A DNA stretch of 51,050 bases from a virus. The notes under the pieces were generated by a model, which had not been told where the DNA came from, did no database searches, and worked only from the letters and a program-made list of their open reading frames with translations. Position numbers and translations under genes: made by a program. Numbering within the stretch: position 1 is the stretch's first letter; each line of letters starts with the position of its first letter. Of the stretch, positions 6,960 through 15,278 are shown piece by piece. Where the stretch lies: positions 1 to 51,050 of the IMG/VR virus record IMGVR_UViG_3300017763_004019. The stretch is one strand, 5' to 3'.

Positions 6960-7610
6960 ATGGCTTTACGAAATGCAGTTGGTGGTGCTTACAGTGCCGC
7001 AACAGTTAAAAACAACAACGGAACTATCGTCAAGGGTGGAAATGCTGCTTCTGACGGTCCCGTTACTAAGGTTCTGGGCGTTAACGACTTGGCGGATGAC
7101 AGAGGTGAATCCTTTGGCTCCAAGGTTGTAGCAAATGATGGTACTGGAGGAGCTACTACTGACAGAGTAGGAGTAGCTAAAGCACTATCTGGTGGAACAC
7201 TTGCGTTTAACGCTAGTGCAACACAGTGGGTTATGCAGGGTGGAAATGTTACAAGTACGCTTTCCGGCGCTGCAAATGACGTGCTTAAAGGTGGTGCTAG
7301 AGACTTCAACGGCGACATCAATGATGAAGCAGCAGAAGTAGCAAGAACTAAGATTAGCGATAGATTAATCGGATCTAAATCTGATGAAGCATTTGACATT
7401 ACAGCTAGACCTAGCACCCAGATTGTTCCGGGTAGAACTAAAGGTACTGGCGCGGGTAATGCAACAACTCTTGTCAACCCAGCAGACGGAACTGCGGCTG
7501 TTGCTACAGAGATTGCGGCATCCAGATCTGTTCCGGGCGAGCTTATCTACCAATTCGGTGGAGCAACTCCGAAACTTGACGACTATAAAGCCAAAAACGC
7601 AAATGAGTAA
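6960..7610 (+). CDS. Ala/Gly/Thr-rich protein, possible abundant virion protein
   Basis: A 216-residue protein of low complexity, rich in Ala, Gly, Thr, Asn and Asp, with no Cys, one Trp and few Lys/Arg clusters. Repeating beta-type segments (GGTLAFNASATQWVMQGGNV and similar) suggest a beta-rich, secreted or structural protein rather than an enzyme. It is monocistronic-looking: AAAGGG ribosome site at about 6946-6951, a 72-base leader, and a strong terminator directly after it. I infer high expression and a structural role; no family is recognised. Confidence 0.6.
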   Translation: MALRNAVGGAYSAATVKNNNGTIVKGGNAASDGPVTKVLGVNDLADDRGESFGSKVVANDGTGGATTDRVGVAKALSGGTLAFNASATQWVMQGGNVTSTLSGAANDVLKGGARDFNGDINDEAAEVARTKISDRLIGSKSDEAFDITARPSTQIVPGRTKGTGAGNATTLVNPADGTAAVATEIAASRSVPGELIYQFGGATPKLDDYKAKNANE

Positions 7611-7627
7611 ACCCTCATTGGTTTTAT

Positions 7628-7659
7628 GCCTAGCCTCCTAGTGGGGCTAGGCTTCTTTT
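7628..7659 (+). terminator. Rho-independent terminator
   Basis: GCCTAGCC (7628-7635) pairs perfectly with GGCTAGGC (7645-7652), followed by TTCTTTT. An outer pair ACCCTC (7611-7616)/GAGGGT (7666-7671) would enclose it and cover the next gene's ribosome site. Confidence 0.88.
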
Positions 7660-7674
7660 AAGCACGAGGGTAAA

Positions 7675-8250
7675 ATGATAACTTCAGAAGAGGCGACAGC
7701 AATTGCCACGCTGTCTGGGGCGGCGTTGTCAATAGCAATTTTTTTATATAAAGTATTTAAATCAAGTAAAATTTTTTTAAAAGATCAAGAAGAAATAAGA
7801 TCAGCTATAGAAACTATTAGGTCAGAAGTTACTCATAACGGTGGTAAATCCTTAAAAGACACTGTTGGGCAACTTAAAAAAACCTGCGATAGAATAGAAG
7901 TACGACAAAAAGTATTAGATCAAAGATCAAAAGCTGCTCTGCATTATACTAACCAGCCGTTGTTTGAAACAGATAAAACTGGAAAACTAATATGGTCTAA
8001 TGAATCTTTTAGAGAGATCATTAAAGATTACTCCAGTAGTATTGAAGGACACGACTGGGTTGCTCTGGTTGACGAAGGAAAGAGGGAAGGGTTTTTAACG
8101 GAGTTTAAGTCCTGTTTAAAGATGTCTAGGAAGGTGGATGTAGAAACAAATTGTGTAAATGGCACTACGATACATTTTGTTGGATATCCATACAAAACAA
8201 GTAGCACTTCTCACGAAGGCTTTTTAATTCATTTTTACAAGGAGAAATAA
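7675..8250 (+). CDS. Membrane-anchored PAS-domain protein
   Basis: A 191-residue protein. Residues 8-28 are a transmembrane helix (AIATLSGAALSIAIFLYKVF). Residues 40-90 are a charged helical linker. Residues about 93-190 resemble a PAS sensory domain: ALHYTNQPLFETDKTGKLIWSNESFREI is the typical first strand-helix pair, followed by GHDWVALV and a final GYPY...GFLIHFYKE strand. PAS domains sense ligands or redox state, but no output domain (kinase, cyclase) is present. It precedes a holin-like gene by one base, so it may tune membrane or lysis events. That role is inferred from context. Confidence 0.72.
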   Translation: MITSEEATAIATLSGAALSIAIFLYKVFKSSKIFLKDQEEIRSAIETIRSEVTHNGGKSLKDTVGQLKKTCDRIEVRQKVLDQRSKAALHYTNQPLFETDKTGKLIWSNESFREIIKDYSSSIEGHDWVALVDEGKREGFLTEFKSCLKMSRKVDVETNCVNGTTIHFVGYPYKTSSTSHEGFLIHFYKEK

Positions 8251-8251
8251 T

Positions 8252-8461
8252 ATGGACGAAGGTTCAAAAAGATTTAAGTTAAATTGGAGCGATCTAACAG
8301 TCGTAGTAAAGAACGCGATATTGGTTGGCGGTGCAGCAGCATTGACTGTTGTAGCTGAAAACCTACAAGTTGTAGACATTGGATTGTATACACCGCTTGT
8401 AGTTCCAATCATCGCCGTGGCTTTAGACACTGCAATTAAATGGCTTAAAAATGCTGAATAA
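8252..8461 (+). CDS. Small membrane protein, holin-like
   Basis: A 69-residue protein with two hydrophobic segments (residues 16-36, VVVKNAILVGGAAALTVVAE, and 44-62, YTPLVVPIIAVALDTAIKW) and charged ends (MDEGSKRFK and KNAE). Size, two-helix topology and position between a PAS membrane protein and an exported-type protease suggest a class II holin. No sequence family is recognised, so holin remains a hypothesis. Confidence 0.6.
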   Translation: MDEGSKRFKLNWSDLTVVVKNAILVGGAAALTVVAENLQVVDIGLYTPLVVPIIAVALDTAIKWLKNAE

Positions 8462-8478
8462 ACATTAAAGGAAATCAA

Positions 8479-9405
8479 ATGGAATTTAATTCACCACGCT
8501 CAATCTTAAATGCGTATCGCGAAGGTTTTGAAGGTAGCGTATGCGATCCAGAAGAAACCGCAGAGTTGCTAGGTAAATTAAAAACTCCATTGTTTGGCGC
8601 TGCGGCATACAGACTTTCTGGGGCGGGGGAAGGCAAACTTTCCCTCCCCTTTAAGTCTCTTCTTAAATTTGATCCAGATTTTGGACCAGCGGAACGCCAG
8701 ACAACAGGAGACTGCGTATCTCACGCCACAAGAAATGCTGTTGACTTGACTAGATCTGTTGAGATTGATATTAAAAAAGAATCGGAAGACTTCGTATGTA
8801 GAAGTGCAACCGAGGCTATATATCAAAGCAGGGGTCACAGGAAGCAGGGCATGACATGTTCTGGTGCAGCCAGATACATAAATGGAAAAGGAGGTATTCT
8901 ACTCAGAAAAGACTATGGCAAAGTAGATTTATCTAAATATAATTCTAGCCTTGGTGCTAATCTAAGAATACCAAGTAGTATTTATATTGATGAGGCTCAC
9001 AAGCATCCCGTAGAAACAATCTCAATGATAACCACTATTCAGGAAGCAAGAGATGCTTTAGCAAACGGCTATGGTATTTCAGTCTGCTCTGGGTATGGGT
9101 TTTCTAGTCGTAGAGATTCAAAGGGTATAGCCAAGCGGTCTAAAGGTTGGGCGCACGCGATGGCTTGGATAGCATGTGACGATACCCGCAAGAGACACAA
9201 CGAGACATTATTTCTAGTTCAGAATAGTTGGGGCAAATGGAACAGTGGCCCTAAAATTCACGATCAGCCAGAAGGAAGTTTTTGGATAAGAGAAAAAGAC
9301 GCTAGAGGGATGTTGGCTGAAAACTGGGGTTCATGGGTATTTAGTAACGTTGATGGATTTCCTGCTCGGAACTTACCAAGTTACAACTTTACAAAATTCC
9401 TATAA
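8479..9405 (+). CDS. Papain-like cysteine peptidase
   Basis: A 308-residue protein with the layout of C1 (papain) peptidases. The catalytic triad can be placed: C79 in TTGDCVSHATRNAV (the CxxxA helix), H226 in GWAHAMAWIACDD, and N249 in FLVQNSWGKWN followed by GSFWIREKDA. No signal peptide or pro-region is obvious; the N-terminal 75 residues may play that part. It could cleave a virion or host protein, or serve in lysis given the neighbouring holin-like gene. It follows that gene by 17 bases and precedes a thioredoxin lipoprotein by 11. Confidence 0.82.
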   Translation: MEFNSPRSILNAYREGFEGSVCDPEETAELLGKLKTPLFGAAAYRLSGAGEGKLSLPFKSLLKFDPDFGPAERQTTGDCVSHATRNAVDLTRSVEIDIKKESEDFVCRSATEAIYQSRGHRKQGMTCSGAARYINGKGGILLRKDYGKVDLSKYNSSLGANLRIPSSIYIDEAHKHPVETISMITTIQEARDALANGYGISVCSGYGFSSRRDSKGIAKRSKGWAHAMAWIACDDTRKRHNETLFLVQNSWGKWNSGPKIHDQPEGSFWIREKDARGMLAENWGSWVFSNVDGFPARNLPSYNFTKFL

Positions 9406-9416
9406 GGTAAATAAAT

Positions 9417-10034
9417 ATGAACATGCTAAAATTACTCTGGGTGGCAATCTTATGCTTGTCCACTGCGGGTTGTATTCAACCAAGTAAACCACAGTATAAA
9501 GACACTAAAAAACTTAGAGCTTACATCTCAACGGGTTTAGCTTTAAGTGTCATGACAAAACCGTTTGTTCCAGACGATGAAGATGAAGCTGAAATATGTG
9601 ATGGATCTGGTTGGATTACTCACGGGGATGGTCACAGAACAGAATGTCCGGGATGTGCAGCCTGTAAAAATAAAGACACAGAGTCTCAAGAGGCTGTAGC
9701 TTTAGAGTCAGAATACTATGTTTATCACTTCGGAGCTAAATGGTGTGGCCCCTGCGAAAGATTAAAAAGTCTAACTTGGAAGAACCAAGAAGTAAAAGAC
9801 TTCTTAAAAGATAGGAAAGCCAAGCTTTTTATATTTGATGCAGACAATAAAGAGCATGATAAATTTTTTGATTACTACAAAATTAAGTCATATCCAACTA
9901 TTCTGTTGGTAAACAAGCAGAAACTATCTAGTATTCTATATAGAGGTGTGGGATACAAACCTTCAAGCGTAATGATAGAATCACTTGGAGAAAAAATTCC
10001 ACTATCTGTTTTAGAAAAGGGTAAAGATGAGTGA
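9417..10034 (+). CDS. Lipoprotein with thioredoxin domain
   Basis: A 205-residue exported protein. The N terminus is a lipoprotein signal (LLWVAILCLSTAGC, Cys19). Residues 62-81 hold CDGSGW...CPGCAAC, a knuckle resembling DnaJ-type CxxCxGxG zinc sites. Residues about 98-190 are a thioredoxin fold with the redox motif W109-C-G-P-C113 and the cis-Pro segment YPTILLV. It would reduce or form disulfides at the cell surface or periplasm. It sits after the papain-like protease, whose catalytic Cys could be a client, and overlaps the next gene by eight bases. Confidence 0.85.
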   Translation: MNMLKLLWVAILCLSTAGCIQPSKPQYKDTKKLRAYISTGLALSVMTKPFVPDDEDEAEICDGSGWITHGDGHRTECPGCAACKNKDTESQEAVALESEYYVYHFGAKWCGPCERLKSLTWKNQEVKDFLKDRKAKLFIFDADNKEHDKFFDYYKIKSYPTILLVNKQKLSSILYRGVGYKPSSVMIESLGEKIPLSVLEKGKDE

Positions 10035-10371
10035 TAAAGATTATTCACAAGTATCTTTAGTAGCCACCAGAATACAAGCACACCTGACAGGTAAAAAGTT
10101 TGCTTTTGATCCAGCTACTCTAACTTTAATTGTAAGCCTTATTATTAACCTCGTAAGACTTTGGTGGACATGTAGAAGTACACAGAACACTAAGTCAGAG
10201 CTTAGAAATCCATCTTTGCTTTTTAAGCTTTTCCTAAAAAGAGAAATTAGAAAACAAGTTAAAGATAAGAAACAACGTAAGAATATGTATAACGCTTTTA
10301 TTAGCGTTGCACCAACGCTGTCGGAATATGAACTTAACAATATTTTAAAAGAAATTGGAGGAAAGAGATGA
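10027..10371 (+). CDS. Small membrane protein, hypothetical
   Basis: A 114-residue basic protein with one membrane segment (about residues 35-52, LTLIVSLIINLVRLWW), then a Lys/Arg-rich helix (FLKREIRKQVKDKKQRKNMY) and a C-terminal helix. Overlaps both neighbours (eight and four bases), so it belongs to the same message as the thioredoxin lipoprotein. Function unknown. Confidence 0.62.
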   Translation: MSDKDYSQVSLVATRIQAHLTGKKFAFDPATLTLIVSLIINLVRLWWTCRSTQNTKSELRNPSLLFKLFLKREIRKQVKDKKQRKNMYNAFISVAPTLSEYELNNILKEIGGKR

Positions 10372-10685
10372 CTACTTTTCAGTGGATCATGATAGGTCTT
10401 GCTACCGCCGTATCGCTTCCATTGGTTTGGAGGTTGGCTAAAGATTTGTTAGAAGCAGTGATTCCTATATCACCACAAATTAATATTAAGCCAATTATAT
10501 CGCCAGATAAAAAAGATAAGGAAACGGACATAGAAAATTGTGACGGATTAGTAGATATCGTAGAGTGCTGGGAGCATCTCACAAACTCCTGCGAGGCACA
10601 TGGAATGGTACAAGCCACAGCAGCACTTAAAAGAATCTTCCCACTCTTTGTTGTGGTGGAAGGTTTAGATGAGGAGATTGAATAA
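10368..10685 (+). CDS. Small membrane protein, hypothetical
   Basis: A 105-residue protein with an N-terminal hydrophobic helix (residues 5-22, QWIMIGLATAVSLPLVW), a short variable loop and a helical C-terminal half (LVDIVECWEHLTNSCEAHGM). ATGA-coupled to the upstream gene and overlapping the next by one base. No family recognised. Confidence 0.62.
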   Translation: MTTFQWIMIGLATAVSLPLVWRLAKDLLEAVIPISPQINIKPIISPDKKDKETDIENCDGLVDIVECWEHLTNSCEAHGMVQATAALKRIFPLFVVVEGLDEEIE

Positions 10686-11149
10686 TGAGTGATAAAATTA
10701 GAGTGGCGCTTATTTGTTTAATACTAGCCGTTGGTCTATTTGGAGAAAAAGCATTTGATTCATTGTCAGAAAAAATTGACAATTCAAATACTGCTGTTAA
10801 TGTAGACGAGCCTTCACTAGAGAATAAAGATTTGGTAAAAGATATTGTTGCTGTTGACTTCTTGTCAGATGACGCAGAGCTAGTATCAGAATACTTTATT
10901 CAATTAGCTGATGTAGTAGAAAGAGACGACAATATTATAGAAAGTACGGGTCAGTTTGCAAACTTCAACCTTTTGTCGGGTGTCTTATATTTTGACTCAA
11001 CGTTTGCAGACAGGTATGATAACCTTGGAGAAATGGTGGAAGAGGCAGTAGAAAATTCAGTAGGCTTAGAAGATGTAAGTTTAACGCCAGACAAGAGAGA
11101 GTCTTTAGTAGAAACATTAAGAGCAATAGCATGGGGCGTTAATCAATGA
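10685..11149 (+). CDS. Hypothetical protein with N-terminal membrane helix
   Basis: A 154-residue acidic protein. Residues 5-20 are hydrophobic (IRVALICLILAVGLFG), either a membrane anchor or a signal without a clear cleavage site. The rest is predicted helical and acidic (DLVKDIVAVDFLSDDAELV; NLGEMVEEAVENS). It is translationally coupled to its neighbours. Function unknown. Confidence 0.6.
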   Translation: MSDKIRVALICLILAVGLFGEKAFDSLSEKIDNSNTAVNVDEPSLENKDLVKDIVAVDFLSDDAELVSEYFIQLADVVERDDNIIESTGQFANFNLLSGVLYFDSTFADRYDNLGEMVEEAVENSVGLEDVSLTPDKRESLVETLRAIAWGVNQ

Positions 11150-11325
11150 TACTTGATCGGCTTATAGAATCCGTAATGGATAAGTACGGTATTGAGACAG
11201 AAGACATTGAAAAAGTTAAAAAGATAATACGAAAAGTAAGATTTACAAAAAGAAACGGAGATGACTACATGATTATTGATATTGGGGAAGGTGTAGAACT
11301 CAGTATTAAACAAAAAAGTCAGTAA
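11146..11325 (+). CDS. Small hypothetical protein (59 aa)
   Basis: A short gene starting in an ATGA overlap with the upstream stop. It encodes 59 residues beginning MILDRLIESVMDKYG, with a basic helix (EKVKKIIRKVRFTK) and a beta hairpin (DDYMIIDIGEGVEL). The coupled start, codon-like composition and a terminator just after its stop support it as the last gene of the 7675-11325 run. Function unknown. Confidence 0.6.
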   Translation: MILDRLIESVMDKYGIETEDIEKVKKIIRKVRFTKRNGDDYMIIDIGEGVELSIKQKSQ

Positions 11326-11341
11326 TCCACAATACAAAGAA

Positions 11342-11376
11342 CCCTTCTATCGCTTGCGAATAGAGGGGATTTTTTT
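11342..11376 (+). terminator. Rho-independent terminator
   Basis: CCCTTCTAT (11342-11350) pairs with ATAGAGGGG (11360-11368) with one G-U, loop CGCTTGCGA, followed by A and seven T. It ends the envelope block. Confidence 0.87.
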
Positions 11377-11387
11377 ATACTTTGGGG

Positions 11388-11416
11388 TTGACAATTACAA
11401 ATGTATAGACTATAAT
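11388..11416 (+). promoter_or_regulatory. Consensus sigma70-type promoter for the RNR unit
   Basis: TTGACA (11388-11393), 17-base spacer, TATAAT (11411-11416), a perfect match in both boxes. A second AT-rich element TATATATTAT follows at 11421-11430, 31 bases before the nrdA ATG. Confidence 0.85.
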
Positions 11417-11461
11417 GGTTTATATATTATTCATATCAAATCAATAATCGTGAGACCATAA

Positions 11462-13690
11462 ATGCAAGTTACGAAAAGAGATGGTGTTAAAGAAGATTTT
11501 TCTGTTGAAAAGATCCACAAGGTAGTGCAGTGGGCAGTTAAAGGAATAAATGGTGTTTCATTATCTGACGTTGAGATGAACGCAAACCTTTCTCTGTATG
11601 ATGGAATAACTAGCTCTGAAATACACCAAGTTCTAATTAAATCAGCTAACGATTTAATTTCTACATCTGCTCCCAACTATCAGTACGTTGCAGCTAGACT
11701 GCTAAACATGCAGCTTAGAAAAGAAGTATGGGGCTACGGAGATCAGCCTACAGATTTTCTACTGTTCTTACAAAGAAATGTAGACAATGGAGTATACGAT
11801 CCAACAATACTAGAAAAGTGGGACACTAAAAAAATAGACTCACTTGGAAAATACATTAACCATAGTCGCGATGACTTATTTACATACGCTGGCTTACAGC
11901 AAATGATTGATAAGTATCTAGTAAAAAATCGCAGCACTGGACATATATACGAAACCCCTCAGTTTGCTTACATGTGCATTGCCATGTGTTTGTTTGATGA
12001 TATTAACGAAGTGAAAAAAGCTTATGACTGTTATTCTACATTCAAAATTAATCTTCCTACTCCTATTATGGCTGGTGTTAGGACTAATATACGTCAGTTC
12101 TCCAGTTGCGTTCTGGTTGACGTTGATGATAATCTTGACGGTATATTTTCGTCTATTCATGCGGTTGGCAAGTACACGGCAAGACGAGCAGGGATCGGAC
12201 TCAACATCGGAAGAATGAGACCGATCAATTCACCCATTAGGGGTGGCGAGGTTATCCACACAGGACTCATTCCTTATCTAAAGAACTTTGAGTCGGCTGT
12301 TAAATCAACGTCCCAGAACGGCTTACGTGGAGGCTCTGCTACGGTGCATGTTCCTTTCTGGCATTATGAAGTTGAGGACATTCTTGTATTAAAGAACAAC
12401 GCTGGAACTGACGACAATAGGGTTAGAAAACTAGACTACAGCCTTCAGTTCTGTAAGCTGTTTTACGACCGACTAATTGCGAATGAAGACATCACGCTAT
12501 TTAGTCCTCATGAAGCAAAAGGTTTGTATGAAGCATTTGGAGACAATAAAAAGTTTGAAGAACTTTACTTAAAGTATGAAAACGCAAGGTCTCTGAAATT
12601 CAAGAAGAAAATTCCTGCCAGACAGTTAGCTCAAATCTTTGCTAGGGAAAGACTAGAGACAGGTCGTATCTACAGCATGAACATTGACTCAGCTAATGCA
12701 CACGGGTCGTGGGACATCCCTTGTTATATGTCTAACCTGTGTCAAGAAATTATACATCCAACAAAACCTATTCAGTCTATTGACGATCAAGATGGTGAAA
12801 TTGGAATATGTATTTTATCAGCGTTAAATCTTTTAGAGCTATCTAACGAGAAGGACATAGAAGATGCTTGCAGAATGGCGGTTAGAACTCTTGAGGCTGT
12901 TATTGATTATCAAGACTACCCTGTAGCCGCCGGAGAAAACTTTACCAAAAACCGAAGATCTTTAGGGATAGGCGTGACAAATCTGGCAGGCTTCTTGGCA
13001 AAAAATAAATTAAACTATAGCGATGACCAAGCGTTAGAACTTGTACATGAAACAATGGAGCAAATTCAATGGAACCTCATCAATGCTAGCTGTGAGCTTG
13101 CAGAAGAAAAAGGTGCATGTGAAAAATTTGCAGACACAAAATACGCCAAGGGACTTTTGCCTATAGACTGGTATAAAAAATCTGTTGACGAATTAGTAAA
13201 ACCTGAGTACAATATGGATTGGGAGGATTTACGTGAAAGAGTTAAGAAGTATGGCTTACGACACTCTACTCTATCTGCTATCATGCCTTGTGAGTCTAGC
13301 TCCGTTATTCAAAACAGTACAAACGGAATTGAGCCGGTCAGATCCCTGCTGATTCACAAAAAAGCAAAGAACGGAATTCTCAAGCAACTTGTTCCAAATT
13401 ACCATCTACGTAAAAATTATTACACTATGGCTTGGGAAATGACTGACAACAAGGGAATGATGAACGTTGCTGCTGTTATACAAAAGTTCGTAGACATGAG
13501 TATGAGTACTAACTTATACTATAACTACTCTCATTATGATGACGGCAACATCCCACTAAGTGTTTTAATTAAAGACCAAGTGTACGGATATAAATACGGA
13601 CTGAAAAACTTTTATTATGCCAATACGCCAGACGGCGATGGTGACACAGAGAAAGAAATGAACTGCGAATCTGGAGCATGTGCAATATGA
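11462..13690 (+). CDS. nrdA: Ribonucleoside-diphosphate reductase, alpha subunit (class Ia)
   Basis: Reduces ribonucleotides to deoxyribonucleotides with the NrdB radical subunit. The 742-residue protein has an N-terminal ATP-cone (TKRDGVKEDFSVEKIHKVV), implying allosteric activity control. Active-site residues can be placed by comparison with E. coli: redox Cys216 (RQFSSCVLV), radical Cys427 (NLCQEI) with nearby Glu429, and redox partner Cys450 (GICILSALNL). PCESSSVIQNSTNGIEP matches the phosphate-binding loop. The C terminus ends ESGACAI with two Cys nearby (NCESGAC), the swinging dithiol. It heads an RNR-MazG unit and overlaps nrdB by four bases. Confidence 0.97.
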   Translation: MQVTKRDGVKEDFSVEKIHKVVQWAVKGINGVSLSDVEMNANLSLYDGITSSEIHQVLIKSANDLISTSAPNYQYVAARLLNMQLRKEVWGYGDQPTDFLLFLQRNVDNGVYDPTILEKWDTKKIDSLGKYINHSRDDLFTYAGLQQMIDKYLVKNRSTGHIYETPQFAYMCIAMCLFDDINEVKKAYDCYSTFKINLPTPIMAGVRTNIRQFSSCVLVDVDDNLDGIFSSIHAVGKYTARRAGIGLNIGRMRPINSPIRGGEVIHTGLIPYLKNFESAVKSTSQNGLRGGSATVHVPFWHYEVEDILVLKNNAGTDDNRVRKLDYSLQFCKLFYDRLIANEDITLFSPHEAKGLYEAFGDNKKFEELYLKYENARSLKFKKKIPARQLAQIFARERLETGRIYSMNIDSANAHGSWDIPCYMSNLCQEIIHPTKPIQSIDDQDGEIGICILSALNLLELSNEKDIEDACRMAVRTLEAVIDYQDYPVAAGENFTKNRRSLGIGVTNLAGFLAKNKLNYSDDQALELVHETMEQIQWNLINASCELAEEKGACEKFADTKYAKGLLPIDWYKKSVDELVKPEYNMDWEDLRERVKKYGLRHSTLSAIMPCESSSVIQNSTNGIEPVRSLLIHKKAKNGILKQLVPNYHLRKNYYTMAWEMTDNKGMMNVAAVIQKFVDMSMSTNLYYNYSHYDDGNIPLSVLIKDQVYGYKYGLKNFYYANTPDGDGDTEKEMNCESGACAI

Positions 13691-14760
13691 AAACTATCTT
13701 TAATACAAAAAATGTAGACCCTATGAGTCAACCTCTATTTCTTGGTAAAGACCTTGGGGTTCAGCGATATGATGTAGTGAAATATCCTATTTTCAAAAGT
13801 CTTGATAGCAAGCAGATGATGAACTTCTGGAGACCAGAAGAGATTGAACTAAAGAAAGATCGCGGCGATTTTAAAGAGATGTCGCCTAACGAAAAGTTTA
13901 TCTTTACATCTAACCTCAAGTATCAAACGATGCTAGATAGCGTTATCTGTAGAGGTGTACCAACTCTACTTGAGTTTGTTACTAATACAGAGCTTGAAGC
14001 ATGTATGATGACTTGGCAATTCTTTGAGAAGATTCACTCACAGAGCTACAGCTATGTCATTCAAAACGTTTTTGCCGACAGTTCAGAAGTTTTTGGTGGA
14101 ATTTATGAAGATAAAGAGATTATGAAGCGGGCAAACAGCGCCATTGCAGACTATAATAACTTGATGGGAATGTCTTGCGGTACTAACAAGACTTCTGATA
14201 TTAAAAAACAAATCTACATGACGGTTGTAAGCATCAACATCTTAGAAGCTATACGCTTTTATGTAAGTTTTGTTTGTAGTTTTGCATTTGCAGAAAATAA
14301 AAAGATGGTGGGTAACGCAGACATTATTAAATTAATTAAACGCGATGAAGCTTTACACTTAGCTAGCACTCAAAACATTCTTAAAATTCTACACACAGAA
14401 GAATCAGAAGGTTTTATAAACACGGCAAAGCAGTGTCAAGGAGCAGCAATTGAGATGTTTGAAAGAGCCGCACAAGAAGAAAAAGAATGGGCTTCATACC
14501 TGTTTAAAGATGGCTCAATTATTGGATTAAATGAACCTGTGCTTCATCAATACATTGATTGGCTGTGTATGAGCAGAAGAAAAGCAATTGGTCTACCTTA
14601 CGACAACGCTGGTAAAAACCCAATTGCAGGCTGGACTCAAGCTTGGATGCAAAGCGAAAGCGTACAGGTTGCCCCACAAGAACATGAAATTACTAGCTAC
14701 AAAATAGGTGCTAGTAAAAATGATTTAGACGATATGGACTTAGGAGATTTTTCACTATGA
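13687..14760 (+). CDS. nrdB: Ribonucleoside-diphosphate reductase, beta subunit
   Basis: Holds the di-iron/tyrosyl radical that starts nucleotide reduction. The 357-residue protein aligns by eye with E. coli NrdB: LKYQTMLDS carries the first Asp ligand, FEKIHSQSYS carries Glu and His ligands and the radical Tyr121, ILEAIRFYVSF the fourth ligand, and RDEALHLAS the last Glu and His. The ATG at 13687 is in an ATGA overlap with nrdA and is preferred over an upstream in-frame start at 13678. The C-terminal acidic tail (DLDDMDLGDFSL) should dock onto NrdA. Confidence 0.97.
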   Translation: MKTIFNTKNVDPMSQPLFLGKDLGVQRYDVVKYPIFKSLDSKQMMNFWRPEEIELKKDRGDFKEMSPNEKFIFTSNLKYQTMLDSVICRGVPTLLEFVTNTELEACMMTWQFFEKIHSQSYSYVIQNVFADSSEVFGGIYEDKEIMKRANSAIADYNNLMGMSCGTNKTSDIKKQIYMTVVSINILEAIRFYVSFVCSFAFAENKKMVGNADIIKLIKRDEALHLASTQNILKILHTEESEGFINTAKQCQGAAIEMFERAAQEEKEWASYLFKDGSIIGLNEPVLHQYIDWLCMSRRKAIGLPYDNAGKNPIAGWTQAWMQSESVQVAPQEHEITSYKIGASKNDLDDMDLGDFSL

Positions 14761-15254
14761 CTAATAATTCAGAGAACTGTATTCACGACCAAATAGCCAG
14801 AACAGAACAGCTTGCTTTACAAGTAAAGAAAAATAATAATTGCTGTAAATCTAAAGTAATTAAAGCTGTGGTTGAAACAGTTCATGGTATAAAAGAAAAA
14901 TTTGAAATAGAACAAAGCTGCTGTGACAGGCAAGGCTTTACAAGAAAAGACAAAGATTTATACACACTTGTAGAGAAGGTTATTAGATGGCACTATGACA
15001 GAAATTTAATAAATGGCAGTACAGATAAAGACCAAGTATTAAAATTGTCACAAGAGCTTGGAGAGCTTTCCGACAGCGTGTGTAAAGGTAAAGACATAAA
15101 AGACGACATAGGAGATATGTTAGTCGTTATGATAAACATCGCAGAGAGAAATGGAGTAATACTCTCTGAGTGTTTAAACAAGGCTTGGGAAGATATCAAA
15201 GACAGAAAAGGAAAGATGGTTGACGGCGTTTTTGTAAAGGAGTCCGACCTTTAA
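14757..15254 (+). CDS. MazG-like nucleotide pyrophosphohydrolase
   Basis: All-alpha NTP pyrophosphohydrolases hydrolyse (d)NTPs or alarmones to the monophosphate. The C-terminal half has the metal-binding signature: QELGELSDSV (ExxE-like) followed by IKDDIGDMLVVMINIAE (the second D/E-rich helix). The N-terminal 60 residues are unusual, with CC pairs at residues 29-30 and 55-56 that could bind metal. ATGA-coupled to nrdB, which places it in nucleotide metabolism. Length 165 residues. Confidence 0.85.
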   Translation: MTNNSENCIHDQIARTEQLALQVKKNNNCCKSKVIKAVVETVHGIKEKFEIEQSCCDRQGFTRKDKDLYTLVEKVIRWHYDRNLINGSTDKDQVLKLSQELGELSDSVCKGKDIKDDIGDMLVVMINIAERNGVILSECLNKAWEDIKDRKGKMVDGVFVKESDL

Positions 15255-15278
15255 ATTTTATTACTACAAGGGTAATAC

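Noticed and set aside
6989-7477. Antisense ORF of 162 codons
   Set aside because: Mirror of the Ala/Gly-rich gene; composition is a by-product of its codons and no ribosome site is seen.
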